In this document: piece after piece, positions 37,936 through 49,847 of the stretch | Layout: each line of letters begins with the position of its first letter | Numbering within the stretch: position 1 is the stretch's first letter | Assembly (NCBI RefSeq): GCF_009646115.1 | Contig: NZ_CP045720.1 | Span: 3,348,001-3,412,000, forward strand | From: Pantoea eucalypti | Lineage (GTDB): Bacteria; Pseudomonadota; Gammaproteobacteria; Enterobacterales; Enterobacteriaceae | Direction: 5' to 3' | Length of the DNA stretch: 64,000 nt | The notes under the pieces: generated by a model | What the model was told of the DNA's origin: nothing | What the model saw: only the letters and a program-made list of their open reading frames with translations | Databases searched by the model: none | Made by a program: the position numbers and the translations under genes

Positions 37936-38771
37936 ATCGTCAGCAACGCAACGGCAACCACCAGCACCAGTGAAGTGCGTTTCGCTAACGCCACGGCAAC
38001 CCGTGGCGTTTCTACTTTATCGGTGTGCGGATCGCGTGACAGGGAGAACTGCGCCAGCGTCGTCAGCACCTGATACTGAGAACGGTGACGATCAGTCAGC
38101 GAAGCAAACCACGCAGGCAGCGCTTTTTCGCCGTGGCCGAGCAGCGCGTAAGCCACCCCCGCCAGCCGCACCGGGATCCAGTCGAGAAGATGCAGAATCG
38201 CATCCACGCCAGACTGCGAACGCGCCATCGGTGTACCATGTTTTGCCAGCCAGCCTTGCCAGGCTCGCAGAAACGCATAACCCACCAGCAGCACCGGACC
38301 CCACGGCCCTCCCACCACCAGCCAGAACATCGGCGCAAGGTAGAAGCGGAAGTTTATCCAGATCAGTGCATTCTGCAGTTCACGCAGGAACTCGCGTTCG
38401 CTGCATTCTACCGGCACGCCATGAATCAGCGTCAACTCAGCCGCCATCGCCTGATGCGCCGCGTCGTCGTCATGACTGGCTGCTTTCAGATAGCTATGGT
38501 AGTGCTGACGCACCGAACCGGCACCGATGCAGAGCAAGCCGGCGACGATCCAGAACAGTAATTGCAGTATACCAAACAGCAGCCCTTTCAGCGCCCAGAT
38601 GACCAGCGCAGTCAGCGCCATCGCCAGCACAGTCATTAGCAGAGTACGCATCATGGAGAAATGTCGGCGATGCCGAAAAATCGGCTCCAGCCGGTGTTCG
38701 AGCTGCCAGTGCTCGCCCAGTTTAAACAGGCGCTCCCAGCCTAAAACCAACAACAAGGTAAACAACGTCAT
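37917..38771 (-). CDS. ampE: AmpE, regulatory inner-membrane protein
   Basis: Inner-membrane protein of 284 residues encoded with AmpD and linked in enterobacteria to beta-lactamase induction signalling; its exact activity is unsettled (CobD/CbiB-like fold). The sequence follows E. coli AmpE (284): [22 protein letters not shown], membrane segments near residues 45-85, 145-165 and 265-282, and the [23 protein letters not shown] centre (in parts). It starts 16 bases after ampD and is probably co-transcribed. Its 3' end overlaps the inserted GH43 gene on the other strand by 19 bases. Confidence 0.93.
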   Translation of the reverse strand: MTLFTLLLVLGWERLFKLGEHWQLEHRLEPIFRHRRHFSMMRTLLMTVLAMALTALVIWALKGLLFGILQLLFWIVAGLLCIGAGSVRQHYHSYLKAASHDDDAAHQAMAAELTLIHGVPVECSEREFLRELQNALIWINFRFYLAPMFWLVVGGPWGPVLLVGYAFLRAWQGWLAKHGTPMARSQSGVDAILHLLDWIPVRLAGVAYALLGHGEKALPAWFASLTDRHRSQYQVLTTLAQFSLSRDPHTDKVETPRVAVALAKRTSLVLVVAVALLTIYGTLV

Positions 38772-38787
38772 ACTGACTCCGCAAAAA

Positions 38788-39339
38788 TCAGGATTTTTGC
38801 TGCGTTAACAGCTGTTTGTAGTAGTCCCAGTCAAAAGCAGGTCCGGGATCGGTCTTTCGTACCGGCGCGATGTCACTGTGCCCCGTGATACGTGAAGGCG
38901 TTAACGGGTAATGCTGCAGCAGCAACAGGGTTACCTGCTGCAGGGCCCGATATTGCGCTTCGCTATAGGGCTCACTGTCTGTTCCTTCCAGCTCAATCCC
39001 TATAGAAAAGTCGTTGCAGTTTTCACGTCCTTCAAACTGCGAAATGCCTGCATGCCAGGCACGTTTATGAAAAGGGACATACTGCACGATCTCCCCGTCA
39101 CGACGAATCAGGCAGTGTGCCGCGACTTTCAGCGCGGCGATATCCGCAAAATAGGGATGAGCATCCGGCGGAAGTGTGCCGGTGAACAGCTTGTCGATCC
39201 ACGGCCCGCCAAATTCACCGGGTGGCAGGCTGATATTGTGAATCACCAGCAGTGAAGGCGCTTCATTGTCTGGCCGTTCATTGCAATGCGTTGACGGCAC
39301 GTGACGCGCTCCGGTCAGCCAGCCCTGTTCGATTTTCAT
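38788..39339 (-). CDS. ampD: N-acetylmuramyl-L-alanine amidase AmpD
   Basis: Cytoplasmic zinc amidase cleaving 1,6-anhydro-muropeptides during cell wall recycling; loss derepresses AmpC beta-lactamase where ampR is present. Zinc ligands His34 (VIHNISLPP), and His/Asp of [20 protein letters not shown] near residues 152-168 are intact. The third codon ATG at 39339 was chosen: AAGGA is eight bases upstream and the length becomes 183, the E. coli value. It is divergent from nadC and followed by ampE, as in E. coli. Confidence 0.95.
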   Translation of the reverse strand: MKIEQGWLTGARHVPSTHCNERPDNEAPSLLVIHNISLPPGEFGGPWIDKLFTGTLPPDAHPYFADIAALKVAAHCLIRRDGEIVQYVPFHKRAWHAGISQFEGRENCNDFSIGIELEGTDSEPYSEAQYRALQQVTLLLLQHYPLTPSRITGHSDIAPVRKTDPGPAFDWDYYKQLLTQQKS

Positions 39340-39449
39340 ACCCATTTTCCTTGTTTCAGCTGGCTGAGAATAGCATGAATAATAAAGGATTCTTGCCTCT
39401 TAGTGTGCCGGTTGGGTCATATGACAACGCTGCGTGTTAAGGATACTAA

Positions 39450-40433
<984 letters not shown>

Positions 40434-40607
40434 CCTGCGCTACCGTAACCCGGCCCGGCGATTTTGCGACCCCGCTTCCGGCGCAGTTTCGACTGAGCTG
40501 CAATCCTGAAATCTGTTCACACCACACTTTCCAGTTTTCCCCTCTCTGACTGTCTTTTACTGCTACTGATTTTTAACCTGTCGCCTTCTTAATCAGGAGA
40601 CGATGTG

Positions 40608-41063
40608 ATGAATCATCAACGTGGATTTACGCTGGTTGAATTGATGATTGTGGTCGGTATTGTGGCGATCTTAAGTGCCATCGGCTTGCCCGCTTATCAA
40701 AATTATCTGCAGCGCGCTGCCCTCACCGACATGTTGCAAACAATGGTGCCGTTTAAAACTGCGGTAGAGCTCTGCGCCATGGAGCGTGGTGGCCCAACCC
40801 AGTGTCATGCAGGAGAAGCGGGCATTCCGGCAGCCAGAGGATCGCGCTATGTCTCGGCACTGAGCGTGACCAACGGTGTGATTGCATTGACTGGCCAGGA
40901 AAGTCTCAATGGCCTGAGCGTTGAAATGCTGCCGGTCTGGGACAGCACGGATGGCGGCATCAGATGGCAACGCAGTTGCACCAGTAGCAACAATAGCCTG
41001 CGCGACAATTGTCAGGATCAGTTCCGCTTTGCGGATAAAGGGGCCAGCGATGAACAAGCCTGA
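40608..41063 (+). CDS. ppdD: Prepilin peptidase-dependent type IV pilin PpdD
   Basis: Major type IV pilin-like subunit, 151 residues. It has a class III signal: short basic leader MNHQRG, cleavage before FTLVELMIVVGIVAILSAIG, with Glu5 of the mature protein. Two cysteines in the C-terminal half (CTSSNN and DNCQDQF) suit the usual disulfide loop. AGGAG lies eight bases before the ATG; a GTG one codon upstream is not used. It is the first gene of ppdD-hofB-hofC and overlaps hofB by 14 bases. It would need a prepilin peptidase encoded elsewhere. Confidence 0.93.
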   Translation: MNHQRGFTLVELMIVVGIVAILSAIGLPAYQNYLQRAALTDMLQTMVPFKTAVELCAMERGGPTQCHAGEAGIPAARGSRYVSALSVTNGVIALTGQESLNGLSVEMLPVWDSTDGGIRWQRSCTSSNNSLRDNCQDQFRFADKGASDEQA

Positions 41064-42435
41064 TGAAGCGATCGCGGCTTTATGTCAGCGCTATCGCGCC
41101 CTGGTGTTACACCATGATGCCAGTCAGCTGCGTGTGGCCGTCGCAGAAAGCGTGCCGCCCGGACTGTCTGAAGCGCTTCATTTTGCCAGCCAGTGTAAGA
41201 TTGAGATCGAATGCTGGCCGCAGGCCCGGCTCGACCAGCTTCGGCATGCCGACACACCGCTGGTGGCGCGTGAAGAGGCGCCCGCAGAGTCAGCGATTGA
41301 GGCAACACAGCTGATCCTGCGTCAGGCACTCGAACGCCGCGCCTCCGATGTGCATATCGAACCCTGCCGCGAGGGTTTACGCGTGCGACTGCGCATTGAT
41401 GGCGTACTGCATCCGCTCTCTTCATTACCTGCCACTCAACCTGCGGCGCTGCTGGCACGACTGAAGATTCTCGGCGGGCTGGATATCGCCGAACGACGGT
41501 TACCGCAGGATGGGCAGTTCAGCATGGAGATCGCCGGTAAACCCGCCTCGTTTCGTCTGGCCACGTTGCCCATCTACGGCGGGGAGAAAGCCGTAGTCAG
41601 GCTATTGCAGAGTGAAAGCGCGGCGCTGTCACTGGATAAGCTCGGTTTACCCACTGCGCAGCTACGTCTGTTCTGCGCTGCGCTGGCCCAGCCGCAGGGA
41701 TTGATTCTGGTGACGGGCCCCACCGGCAGCGGCAAGACATTCACGCTCTACAGCGGGCTTAGTGCGCTGAATAAGCCTGAAAAAAATCTCTGCAGCGTTG
41801 AGGATCCGATTGAGATCCCACTGCCGGGCATCAATCAGACGCAGATCCATGCTAAAAACGGGCTCGATTTTAACCGCGTGCTGCGGGCGCTGCTGAGACA
41901 GGATCCCGACGTCATCATGGTGGGCGAAATTCGCGATGCCGAAACGGCAGAGATTGCGGTTAAAGCAGCACAAACCGGACATCTGGTCCTTTCCACGCTG
42001 CACACTAACTCCACCGCCGAGACGCTGACCCGGCTTCGACAGATGGGAATTCCCGGTTATCTGCTTGGGTCAGCACTGAAATTGATCGTTGCTCAGCGTC
42101 TGGTCAGACGCCTCTGCCCTCACTGCCGTCAGCCTGCTCAGGCAGTGGCACACTATCCTCCGGAACTCTGGCCTGGCACCCTGCAAACCTGGCGTGCCCC
42201 AGGCTGCGACCACTGCTTTTCCGGCTATTTTGGCCGGCTGGCGCTGTTTGAACTGCTGCCCATTAATGCCAGACTGCAAAATGCGATCGCCGCCGAGATG
42301 CCGCTGGAGAATCTGTTGAGTCTGGCGAAACAGCAGGGATTGCGCACCCTGCTGGTTTCCGGTTTAGAAGCGGTAAGTCGGGGCGATACCTCCCTGGAGG
42401 AGATGCAACGGGTGATTGGGCTGGACGATGGCTAA
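41050..42435 (+). CDS. hofB: Type IV pilus assembly ATPase HofB (GspE/PilB family)
   Basis: Cytoplasmic hexameric ATPase powering pilus assembly, 461 residues as in E. coli HofB. Walker A GPTGSGKT is near residues 218-225, the Asp box SVEDPIEIPLPGINQTQ and Walker B DPDVIMVGEIRDAETA follow, then the His box LSTLHTNSTAE. A zinc-type CPHC...CDHC pair appears near 355-385. The start at 41050 overlaps ppdD; AAGGGG precedes it. It overlaps hofC by eight bases. The operon order ppdD-hofB-hofC is that of E. coli. Confidence 0.94.
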   Translation: MNKPDEAIAALCQRYRALVLHHDASQLRVAVAESVPPGLSEALHFASQCKIEIECWPQARLDQLRHADTPLVAREEAPAESAIEATQLILRQALERRASDVHIEPCREGLRVRLRIDGVLHPLSSLPATQPAALLARLKILGGLDIAERRLPQDGQFSMEIAGKPASFRLATLPIYGGEKAVVRLLQSESAALSLDKLGLPTAQLRLFCAALAQPQGLILVTGPTGSGKTFTLYSGLSALNKPEKNLCSVEDPIEIPLPGINQTQIHAKNGLDFNRVLRALLRQDPDVIMVGEIRDAETAEIAVKAAQTGHLVLSTLHTNSTAETLTRLRQMGIPGYLLGSALKLIVAQRLVRRLCPHCRQPAQAVAHYPPELWPGTLQTWRAPGCDHCFSGYFGRLALFELLPINARLQNAIAAEMPLENLLSLAKQQGLRTLLVSGLEAVSRGDTSLEEMQRVIGLDDG

Positions 42436-43627
42436 TGCCTCTTTATTCAGCTGGCAGGCGGTCGACAGTCAGGGTCAGTTACTCAGCGGTCAGCTACTGG
42501 CTATCGACAGTGACAATCTGCTGCTGATGCTGGCGCAGCGTGATCTTTTGCCGGTGAGCTGGAAGCGTGAAAAAGTCTGGCGTCCGAGGGACTGGAAGTG
42601 GCAGCACAAAACCGATCTCATTCGCCAGCTGGCCACCTTGCTCAAAGCGGGCCTGCCGCTGGCAGAGAGTCTGGTTTTGCTGGCGGAGGGGCAGCCGCAT
42701 GCTGGCTGGCGGGCCCTGATGCTAGCTCTGCATCATCGGGTACTCAGCGGTGCGCCTTTTTCACAGGCTTTGCGTGAATGGCCGCAGATCTTTCCGGCAC
42801 TCTATCCGTCCCTGATGGAGGTAGGTGAGCTCACCGGTCAGCTGGATGTCTGTTGCAGCGAACTGGCTCAGCAGCAGATCCGCCAGCAGCAGTTATGGCA
42901 TCAGGTGGGTAAAGCGCTGCGCTATCCTCTTTTTATTCTGCTGGTGGCGATGGCTGTCACCTGCGGCATGCTGCTCTTCGTGCTGCCGGAGTTCGTTGCG
43001 GTTTATGACGCCTTTGATGCGCCCCTGCCCGCCTTTACCGCAGCGGTAATGCAGTTATCTGCCGCGCTTCAGGAATGGGGAGGTGTGCTGGCCCTGGGTG
43101 TCTCGCTGATGCTGACTGGATGGCATCAGCTGCGACGACGATCTGAGGGCTGGCAACGCCGTGAGCAGGCATTTTTCCTGCGCATCCCGCTGCTTTCCGG
43201 ATTGTGGCGCGGCACACAACTGACGCAGATCTATACCATTCTGCATCTCACACAGAGCGCCGGGTTAACGCTGTTACAGGGGCTATCCGCCGTTAAGGTA
43301 ACATTCTCCTCATTGCTCTGGCGGGACGCGATAGCCGGACTGCAGCAACATATTGCTGAGGGAAGTCCTCTGCATCAGGCGCTGATGCAGCATCCGTTGT
43401 TCACGCCATTATGTGGTCAGCTGATTCGCGTCGGTGAGGAGGCGGGCGCCCTGGATTTGATGCTGGCACGTCTGGCTGAATGGCATGAGGCCGAAACGCG
43501 AGAGCGCGCTGACACACTGGCGGCTTCGCTGGAACCGATGATGATGATGGTGATTGGCGGCATTGTTGGCACACTGGTGATTGCCATGTATCTGCCGGTC
43601 TTCGGGCTGGGTGATGCGATGCATTAG
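42428..43627 (+). CDS. hofC: Type IV pilus inner-membrane platform HofC (GspF/PilC family)
   Basis: Inner-membrane platform protein for type IV pilus assembly, 399 residues. It has two GspF repeats: the first begins about residue 60 (LIRQLATLLKAGLPLAESLVLL), the second about 265 (FTILHLTQSAGLTLLQG-like, here TQIYTILHLTQSAG). Membrane segments lie near 165-190, 215-235 and 370-392. The start chosen (MANASLFSWQ) overlaps the hofB stop by eight bases; a TTG four codons upstream is also open. A perfect hairpin follows its stop. Confidence 0.93.
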   Translation: MANASLFSWQAVDSQGQLLSGQLLAIDSDNLLLMLAQRDLLPVSWKREKVWRPRDWKWQHKTDLIRQLATLLKAGLPLAESLVLLAEGQPHAGWRALMLALHHRVLSGAPFSQALREWPQIFPALYPSLMEVGELTGQLDVCCSELAQQQIRQQQLWHQVGKALRYPLFILLVAMAVTCGMLLFVLPEFVAVYDAFDAPLPAFTAAVMQLSAALQEWGGVLALGVSLMLTGWHQLRRRSEGWQRREQAFFLRIPLLSGLWRGTQLTQIYTILHLTQSAGLTLLQGLSAVKVTFSSLLWRDAIAGLQQHIAEGSPLHQALMQHPLFTPLCGQLIRVGEEAGALDLMLARLAEWHEAETRERADTLAASLEPMMMMVIGGIVGTLVIAMYLPVFGLGDAMH

Positions 43628-43645
43628 GGGCGCACGCTGCGCCCC
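43627..43645. terminator. Perfect hairpin between convergent hofC and guaC
   Basis: GGGGCGCA and TGCGCCCC pair perfectly around CGC in the 24-base gap between convergent genes. No T run is present, but the position favours a shared terminator. Confidence 0.6.
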
Positions 43646-43651
43646 GGATGG

Positions 43652-44692
43652 CTATCGGTTGAAAACCCGGTTCTCCTGCTCGTTAACCCGAATAAAGGTC
43701 GTGCGTTTGGTCAGCTCTTTCAGGCGCTCGGCCCCTACGTAAGTGCAGGCGGAACGCAGCCCACCCAGGATATCGCGTGCTGTCTCCGCCACCGGACCTC
43801 TTAAGGGCAGCTTGACCGTTTTGCCTTCTGCCGCACGGTACTGCGCAACACCACCAACGTGACGCTTCATCGCCGATTCGGAACTCATGCCATAAAAGAG
43901 CATGGATTTTTCGCCATTCTCTTCAACAACCTGCCCTTCGCACTCATCATGTGCCGCCAGCATGCCACCCAGCATCACGAAGTCAGCACCGCCGCCAAAG
44001 GCTTTGGCGATATCCCCCGGCACTGAACAACCGCCATCACTGACAATCTGTCCGCTTAAACCATGCGCCGCATCAGCACACTCGATAACGGCAGAAAGCT
44101 GCGGATAACCTACACCGGTTTTTACCCGGGTTGTGCAGACCGAACCCGGGCCAATGCCCACTTTGACAATATCCGCGCCGGAAAGAATCAACTCTTCCAC
44201 CATTTCGCCCGTGACGACATTACCGGCACAGATTGTTTTAGAGGGGAAAGTTTCACGCGCGCGTTGCAGAAAATCGACAAAATGTTGTGAGTAACCGTTG
44301 GCCACGTCGATGCAGATAAACTGCAGATCGTCTGACAGCGCCATAATGGCGACCAGTTTACTGAGATCGGACTCTGAAGTGCCGGTGGAGACCATAACAT
44401 GTTTAAGGCATGTCGCAGGCACGCGCTGAATGAACGCGCGCCAGTCATCAACGCTGTAATGTTTGTGGACTGCAGTAAGGATATTGAAGCTGGCGAGCGC
44501 CTCGGCCATCGAAAATGTGCCGACGGTATCCATATTGGCGGCGATGATGGGTACGCCGCTCCAGCTCAGGCCCGAATGTCTGAAGGTAAAGCTGCGTTCC
44601 AGCTCAACCTGTGAGCGACTTTGCAGCGTGGAGCGTTTGGGACGGATTAAGACATCTTTAAAGCCCAGTTTCAGATCTTCTTCAATACGCAT
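43652..44692 (-). CDS. guaC: GMP reductase
   Basis: NADPH-dependent enzyme converting GMP to IMP in purine interconversion. The 346 residues follow E. coli GuaC (347). The catalytic cysteine lies in [20 protein letters not shown], the substrate site in [25 protein letters not shown] (quoted in parts), and [10 protein letters not shown] is conserved. The ATG at 44692 has AGGA eight bases upstream and gives [11 protein letters not shown]; eight extra upstream codons are rejected. It is divergent from coaE. Confidence 0.95.
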   Translation of the reverse strand: MRIEEDLKLGFKDVLIRPKRSTLQSRSQVELERSFTFRHSGLSWSGVPIIAANMDTVGTFSMAEALASFNILTAVHKHYSVDDWRAFIQRVPATCLKHVMVSTGTSESDLSKLVAIMALSDDLQFICIDVANGYSQHFVDFLQRARETFPSKTICAGNVVTGEMVEELILSGADIVKVGIGPGSVCTTRVKTGVGYPQLSAVIECADAAHGLSGQIVSDGGCSVPGDIAKAFGGGADFVMLGGMLAAHDECEGQVVEENGEKSMLFYGMSSESAMKRHVGGVAQYRAAEGKTVKLPLRGPVAETARDILGGLRSACTYVGAERLKELTKRTTFIRVNEQENRVFNR

Positions 44693-44925
44693 AAATAGTG
44701 TCCTGGTAAGTGGCAACGAATCGTCGTTCGCGAAGTAAGCACAGCTCCAGTAGCGTTATGATACGCGCCTCTCGCTGTGCGACAAGACTGCGAATTTCAC
44801 TTTATTTACGCTACAATCCGTTAAATTTAGTTGTGATTTATCGGTGTGATCTGACACCCATTTTTGCCTTTTTTAGTCAGATCATTACCCTGAACCCATG
44901 TCGTAAAAGAAGTCAGGTGAGAAAC

Positions 44926-45534
44926 ATGCCCTATATCGTCGCGCTTACAGGGGGGATCGGCAGTGGAAAGAGTACGATTGCCCAGGCATTCGCCGCGTCT
45001 GGCGTGGACATTATTGATGCTGACCTGATTGCCCGTGAAGTTGTTGAACCCGGCACGCCCGCTTTGCAGGCTATAAAGGGGCGCTATGGCGCGTCGATAG
45101 TGACGGAGCAGGGCATGCTTGATCGTAAACAGCTTCGCGACATTATTTTCCAGAAGCCGGAAGAGAAAAGCTGGTTAAACGCACTGCTTCATCCGCTGAT
45201 AAACGCCCGGACGCGACAGCTGATCGCCCAGGCCACCTCACCTTATGTGCTCTGGGTAGTGCCATTACTGGTGGAAAATCAATTACAGCACCAGGCTGAT
45301 CGGGTACTGGTGGTGGATGTTGATGAGGCAACGCAGTTAGCGCGGACTCAGCAGCGTGACCATCTTTCCGTCGAACAGGCGAAACGTATTCTTGCCGCAC
45401 AGGCCACGCGCCAGCAACGCCTCGCCTGTGCCGATGACATTATTGATAACAGCGGCGAGCCCGACGACGCCCTGCCACAGGTTGCCGAACTCCATCAGCG
45501 CTATCTCAGGCTGGCGGCAACGAAACAGGATTAA
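44926..45534 (+). CDS. coaE: Dephospho-CoA kinase
   Basis: Last enzyme of coenzyme A synthesis, phosphorylating the 3'-OH of dephospho-CoA. The 202 residues hold the P-loop [10 protein letters not shown] (8-17), [16 protein letters not shown] and the lid region [16 protein letters not shown]. Slightly shorter than E. coli CoaE (206). The start has AGGTGA five bases upstream. The frame is open well upstream but lacks a match there. It leads coaE-zapD-yacG, with four bases to zapD. Confidence 0.95.
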   Translation: MPYIVALTGGIGSGKSTIAQAFAASGVDIIDADLIAREVVEPGTPALQAIKGRYGASIVTEQGMLDRKQLRDIIFQKPEEKSWLNALLHPLINARTRQLIAQATSPYVLWVVPLLVENQLQHQADRVLVVDVDEATQLARTQQRDHLSVEQAKRILAAQATRQQRLACADDIIDNSGEPDDALPQVAELHQRYLRLAATKQD

Positions 45535-45538
45535 TACC

Positions 45539-46282
45539 ATGAGTACACCCGTTCTGTTTGAACACCCACTGAATGAAAAAATGCGAACCTGGTTGCGGGT
45601 TGAATTTTTGATTAATCAGTTAGATGAAACCACGCCACTGGATAAAACCGTTAATGCGCTGACCTTTTTTCGCCTGATTGGCGAGTTGCTCGACATTTTC
45701 GAGCGCGGCGATATGCGGACTGAACTGTTGAAAGAGCTGGAGCGTCAGCAGCAAAAATTACGTGCATGGGCTGATGTGCCGGGTGTCGACATGACGCTGG
45801 TGGATGCTCTGCACGATAAACTAAAAATTCAGTCAACGCAGTTGATGAATGCCCCGCGTATGGGGCAACAGCTCCGTGAAGATCGTCTGATTGCCCTGGT
45901 GCGCCAGCGACTCAGCATTCCCGGCGGATGCTGCAGCTTTGATTTGCCAGGCCTGCACATCTGGCTCCATCTGCCGCAGGAAACACGCGATGCGCAGGTC
46001 GAAGCCTGGATGCAGACGCTCGCGCCCCTGCATCATGCGCTGGCGATGGTACTGGATCTGATCCGCCAGTCCGGCGCATTCCATATGCAGACCAGTCTGA
46101 ACGGTTTTTATCAGGATAATGCCGAGGGTGCCGATCTGCTGCGATTGCAGTTATCGCTGGACGATGCCCTCTATCCACAGGTGTCCGGACATAAAAGCCG
46201 CTACGCCATTCGTTTTATGCCATTTGATAGTGAGCGCGGTGAAGTTCCGGCCCGCCTTAACTTCCAGTTGGCCTGTTGTTAG
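45539..46282 (+). CDS. zapD: Cell division protein ZapD
   Basis: Cytoplasmic FtsZ-binding protein that cross-links and bundles FtsZ filaments at the Z ring. The 247 residues equal E. coli ZapD (YacF) in length, with [24 protein letters not shown] (in parts), an alpha-helical N-terminal domain and the C-terminal beta domain ending [23 protein letters not shown]. It lies four bases after coaE and eight before yacG, one operon. The neighbouring stretch of the window also holds ftsZ, though in another operon. Confidence 0.95.
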   Translation: MSTPVLFEHPLNEKMRTWLRVEFLINQLDETTPLDKTVNALTFFRLIGELLDIFERGDMRTELLKELERQQQKLRAWADVPGVDMTLVDALHDKLKIQSTQLMNAPRMGQQLREDRLIALVRQRLSIPGGCCSFDLPGLHIWLHLPQETRDAQVEAWMQTLAPLHHALAMVLDLIRQSGAFHMQTSLNGFYQDNAEGADLLRLQLSLDDALYPQVSGHKSRYAIRFMPFDSERGEVPARLNFQLACC

Positions 46283-46290
46283 AGGTAAAC

Positions 46291-46488
46291 ATGCAGCAAG
46301 AAGTCATGACCGTTTCCTGTCCGCAGTGCGGCAAAGATGTCATCTGGGATGAGCTCAGCCCGTGGCGCCCTTTTTGCAGTAAGCGCTGTCAGCTTATTGA
46401 TTTAGGCGAGTGGGCCGCAGAAGAGAAACGCATTCCCAGCAGCGACGATATGAACGACAGTGACAACTGGAGTGAAGAAGAGCGCTGA
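46291..46488 (+). CDS. yacG: DNA gyrase inhibitor YacG, zinc protein
   Basis: Small zinc-finger protein of 65 residues that in E. coli binds GyrB and inhibits gyrase. Zinc ligands Cys10, Cys13, Cys29 and Cys33 (CPQC...CSKRC) are present, followed by the conserved [16 protein letters not shown] and an acidic tail. AGAGGTAAAC precedes the ATG; a TTG five codons upstream is not needed. Last gene of coaE-zapD-yacG, followed by a perfect hairpin. Confidence 0.93.
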   Translation: MQQEVMTVSCPQCGKDVIWDELSPWRPFCSKRCQLIDLGEWAAEEKRIPSSDDMNDSDNWSEEER

Positions 46489-46493
46489 TAACA

Positions 46494-46516
46494 GGATGGG
46501 GCGCGCTGCCCCATCC
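46494..46516. terminator. Hairpin between convergent yacG and mutT
   Basis: GGATGGGGC (46494-46502) and GCCCCATCC (46508-46516) pair perfectly around five bases between convergent stops. Likely a shared terminator, though without a T run. Confidence 0.65.
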
Positions 46517-46518
46517 AC

Positions 46519-46914
46519 TCAGAGTTCGCCGGCGACCAGACGCGCAATCAGCTGATGATTCGCTGGCGGAAACTCCTCCGCGACCAGCGCATGCTGATCA
46601 ACCCAGCGCTGCGGTTGCCCCTCTTTGCCCCACGGCTCCCCTTTCCACCCTTCAACCAGAAAGAAGTGCAGCGTTACGCGCAGATCGTCATAGCTGTGAT
46701 CTGCATGACCAATCGGGCGAGCCTCGGTGACATCGATCCCGGTTTCTTCCTGGAGCTCCCTTATGAGTCCCTGTTCGGCGCTTTCGCCCGCTTCAATCTT
46801 ACCGCCAGGAAACTCCCACTTATTTGCCATATAAGAGGTCGATGCGCGCTGGGCAAGGAAAATCTGTTTATTGGCATTGCGAATGATGCCAACTGCAACC
46901 TGCAGGTGCTTCAT
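46519..46914 (-). CDS. mutT: 8-oxo-dGTP diphosphatase MutT
   Basis: Nudix hydrolase that removes 8-oxo-dGTP and so prevents A-T to C-G transversions. The 131 residues contain a full Nudix box from Gly38 to Ile60 (GKIEAGE, RELQEETGI). The N-terminus MKHLQVAVGII matches the family, and the C-terminal WVDQHALVAEEFPPANH region supplies the base-binding residues. It follows secA in the same direction but beyond a terminator, as in E. coli. Confidence 0.95.
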   Translation of the reverse strand: MKHLQVAVGIIRNANKQIFLAQRASTSYMANKWEFPGGKIEAGESAEQGLIRELQEETGIDVTEARPIGHADHSYDDLRVTLHFFLVEGWKGEPWGKEGQPQRWVDQHALVAEEFPPANHQLIARLVAGEL

Positions 46915-47025
46915 GAAGACTATCCGGTAGTAATGGTGAATGAAGGCTGATTTTAGAGCATGCCGTAACGGAAGTTAACCGCTTTAGCTCAGCATGGGCA
47001 TAGTCATCGTAGTGGCAAAGGCCAT

Positions 47026-47053
47026 AAAAAAAGGAGCCAGCGGCTCCTTTTTT
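47026..47053 (-). terminator. Intrinsic terminator after secA
   Basis: GGAGCC and GGCTCC pair around three bases, flanked by A and T runs (T run on the minus strand), about 15 bases past the secA stop. It also works sequence-wise on the plus strand. Confidence 0.85.
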
Positions 47054-47067
47054 ATCAGCATTTAGCC

Positions 47068-49773
47068 TCAGGCGATACGGCCATGACACTGCTTATACTT
47101 TTTACCGGAACCACATGGGCAGGGATCGTTGCGGCCCACTTTGCGTTCTCCACTTTGCTCAGCCACAGGCTCAGCTGCCAGCAGATCTTCTTCCACATGG
47201 CTCAGCTGCTGTTGCTGTGCCAGACGTTCAGCTTCTTCGCGACGCTGTTGCTCCATCGCTTCAACTTCTTCTGGCATGCGCACCTGAACTTTGCTCAGCG
47301 TACTGATCACTTCATACTTCAGTGATTCAAGCATTGCGGCGAACATGGCAAAGGATTCACGCTTGTACTCCTGCTTTGGATCTTTCTGCGCATAGCCGCG
47401 CAGATGGATACCCTGGCGCAGATAGTCCATCGCTGCCAGATGCTCTTTCCACAGAGAGTCCAGCGTCTGCAGCATCACGCCTTTTTCGAAGTTGCGCATC
47501 ATTTCAGCGCCGACGATCTCTTCTTTCTCTGCGTAGCTTTCCATGGCATGGGTCATGATGCGTTCACGCAGCACTTCTTCATGCAGATCGGGCTCTTTGT
47601 CCAGCCACTCTGCAATCGGCAGGTTAAGATCGAAGTCAGTGCGCAGACGCTCTTCCAGGCCAGGCACGTCCCACATTTCTTCCAGCGACTGTGGCGGAAT
47701 GTAGGTATCGATGGTGGCTTTGTAAACATCGTGGCGAATGCTGTTGATGGTTTCGCTCACATCAGACACATCCAGCAGCTCATTACGCTGACTGTAGATC
47801 GCACGACGCTGGTCGTTAGCCACATCATCATATTCCAGCAGCTGCTTACGAATATCGAAGTTACGGCTTTCGACTTTACGCTGTGCGTTGGCAATCGCTT
47901 TAGTCACCCACGGGTGCTCAATCGCTTCGCCTGGCTTCATGCCCAGTTTACGCATCATATTCGATACGCGATCGGAGGCGAAAATACGCATCAGCGCATC
48001 TTCCATCGACAGGTAGAAACGAGAAGAACCGGCGTCACCCTGACGACCTGCACGACCACGCAGCTGGTTATCGATACGACGGGATTCGTGACGCTCAGTA
48101 CCCACAATATGCAAACCACCTGACGCCAGCACCGCGTCATGACGAATCTGCCAGGCCGCTTTAATCTCTTCGATTTGCGCTTCAGTTGGCTCTTCCAGTT
48201 CGGCCACTTCAGCGTGCCAGCTACCGCCCAGCATAATGTCCGTACCACGTCCGGCCATGTTGGTCGCGATAGTGACCGCGCCCGGTTGACCAGCCTGCGC
48301 CACGATGTCCGCTTCGCGGGCGTGGAATTTGGCGTTCAGGACGTTATGTTTGATACCGGCGCGGGTCAGTTCATTAGAGACCACTTCTGATTTTTCAATC
48401 GAGATGGTGCCCACCAGTACCGGCTGTCCATTGGCTGTACGCTCACGGATATCTTCGATAATCGCATCGATCTTCTCTTTCTCTGTCATGTAGACCAGGT
48501 CAGCCAGATCTTTACGCACCATCGGACGGTTAGTCGGCACGACAATGGTGTCGAGCTTGTAAATAGAGCTGAATTCGAACGCTTCGGTATCAGCAGTACC
48601 GGTCATACCGGCCAGCTTTTCGTAAATACGGAAGTAGTTCTGGAAGGTAATAGAGGCCAGCGTCTGGTTCTCGTTCTGGATCTCTACGCCTTCTTTCGCT
48701 TCAATCGCCTGATGCAGACCATCTGACCAGCGACGACCCTGCATGGTACGGCCGGTGTGTTCATCAACGATTACCACTTCGCCATCTTTCACGATGTAAT
48801 CAACATCGCGGGTAAAGAGTGCATGCGCGCGCAGTGCCGCAGTGACGTGGTGCATCAGCATGATGTTGGTCGGCGAGTAAAGTGACTCGCCCGCCTCCAT
48901 AATGCCCTGGCTGACCAGCAGCTCTTCCACTTTCACCAGACCGCGTTCAGACATATGAGCCTGACGCGCTTTCTCATCGACCCAGAAGTCGCCTTCACCC
49001 TGATGGGTTTCGGTATCTTCTTTATCCTGGCGAACCAGGTGAGGGATGATCTTGTTCACTTTGGTGTAGAGATCAGAACTGTCTTCTGCCGGACCGGAGA
49101 TGATCAGCGGTGTACGCGCTTCATCGATCAGGATGGAGTCGACCTCATCCACCAGCGCATAGTGCAGTTTACGCTGTACGCGCTCTTCCGGGCTGAACGC
49201 CATGTTGTCACGCAGGTAGTCGAAGCCATACTCGTTGTTGGTGCCGTAGGTAATGTCTGCTGCATATGCTTCACGCTTCGCCACAGCCGGCAGGCCCGAC
49301 ATGTTGATACCAATCGTCAGACCCAGGAACTCAAACAGTGGTCGGTTGTTTTCCGCATCACGCTGTGCCAGATAGTCGTTGACGGTCACCACGTGAACAC
49401 CTTTACCAGAGAGCGCATTCAGGTAGGCTGGCAGCGTTGCGGTCAGGGTTTTACCTTCACCGGTACGCATCTCAGCGATGCAGCGGTCGTTCAGCACCAT
49501 GCCGCCGATCAGCTGCACATCAAAGTGACGCATACCGAACACACGTTTACTCGCTTCACGCACGGTCGCGAACGCTTCCGGGATCAGACTCTCCAGCGAT
49601 TCACCTTTTTTCAGGCGCTCGCGGAACAGGTCGGTTTTAGCTTTCAGTTCATCGTCAGAGAGCTTCTCAAAATCAGGCTCCATCTTATTGATGACATCCA
49701 CCACCTTGCGCATACGACGCAGCGTACGATCGTTACTGCTACCAAAAACCTTGGTTAATATTTTGCTAAACAT
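47068..49773 (-). CDS. secA: Preprotein translocase ATPase SecA
   Basis: Motor ATPase that drives secretory proteins through SecYEG. The 901 residues equal E. coli SecA in length. Walker [10 protein letters not shown] is near residues 102-110, the DEAD-type DEVDS near 209-213, and the second helicase domain contains [12 protein letters not shown]. The C-terminal zinc motif [14 protein letters not shown] binds SecB. It lies 74 bases after secM, whose arrest peptide controls its translation in E. coli, so secretion-responsive regulation is expected. A terminator follows. Confidence 0.97.
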   Translation of the reverse strand: MFSKILTKVFGSSNDRTLRRMRKVVDVINKMEPDFEKLSDDELKAKTDLFRERLKKGESLESLIPEAFATVREASKRVFGMRHFDVQLIGGMVLNDRCIAEMRTGEGKTLTATLPAYLNALSGKGVHVVTVNDYLAQRDAENNRPLFEFLGLTIGINMSGLPAVAKREAYAADITYGTNNEYGFDYLRDNMAFSPEERVQRKLHYALVDEVDSILIDEARTPLIISGPAEDSSDLYTKVNKIIPHLVRQDKEDTETHQGEGDFWVDEKARQAHMSERGLVKVEELLVSQGIMEAGESLYSPTNIMLMHHVTAALRAHALFTRDVDYIVKDGEVVIVDEHTGRTMQGRRWSDGLHQAIEAKEGVEIQNENQTLASITFQNYFRIYEKLAGMTGTADTEAFEFSSIYKLDTIVVPTNRPMVRKDLADLVYMTEKEKIDAIIEDIRERTANGQPVLVGTISIEKSEVVSNELTRAGIKHNVLNAKFHAREADIVAQAGQPGAVTIATNMAGRGTDIMLGGSWHAEVAELEEPTEAQIEEIKAAWQIRHDAVLASGGLHIVGTERHESRRIDNQLRGRAGRQGDAGSSRFYLSMEDALMRIFASDRVSNMMRKLGMKPGEAIEHPWVTKAIANAQRKVESRNFDIRKQLLEYDDVANDQRRAIYSQRNELLDVSDVSETINSIRHDVYKATIDTYIPPQSLEEMWDVPGLEERLRTDFDLNLPIAEWLDKEPDLHEEVLRERIMTHAMESYAEKEEIVGAEMMRNFEKGVMLQTLDSLWKEHLAAMDYLRQGIHLRGYAQKDPKQEYKRESFAMFAAMLESLKYEVISTLSKVQVRMPEEVEAMEQQRREEAERLAQQQQLSHVEEDLLAAEPVAEQSGERKVGRNDPCPCGSGKKYKQCHGRIA

Positions 49774-49847
49774 AATAAATATATTCTCAATTCAGCCGGA
49801 ATATTCCGGACTGCGAAATCTAAACAGAGTGAGTAAAACCAATACTA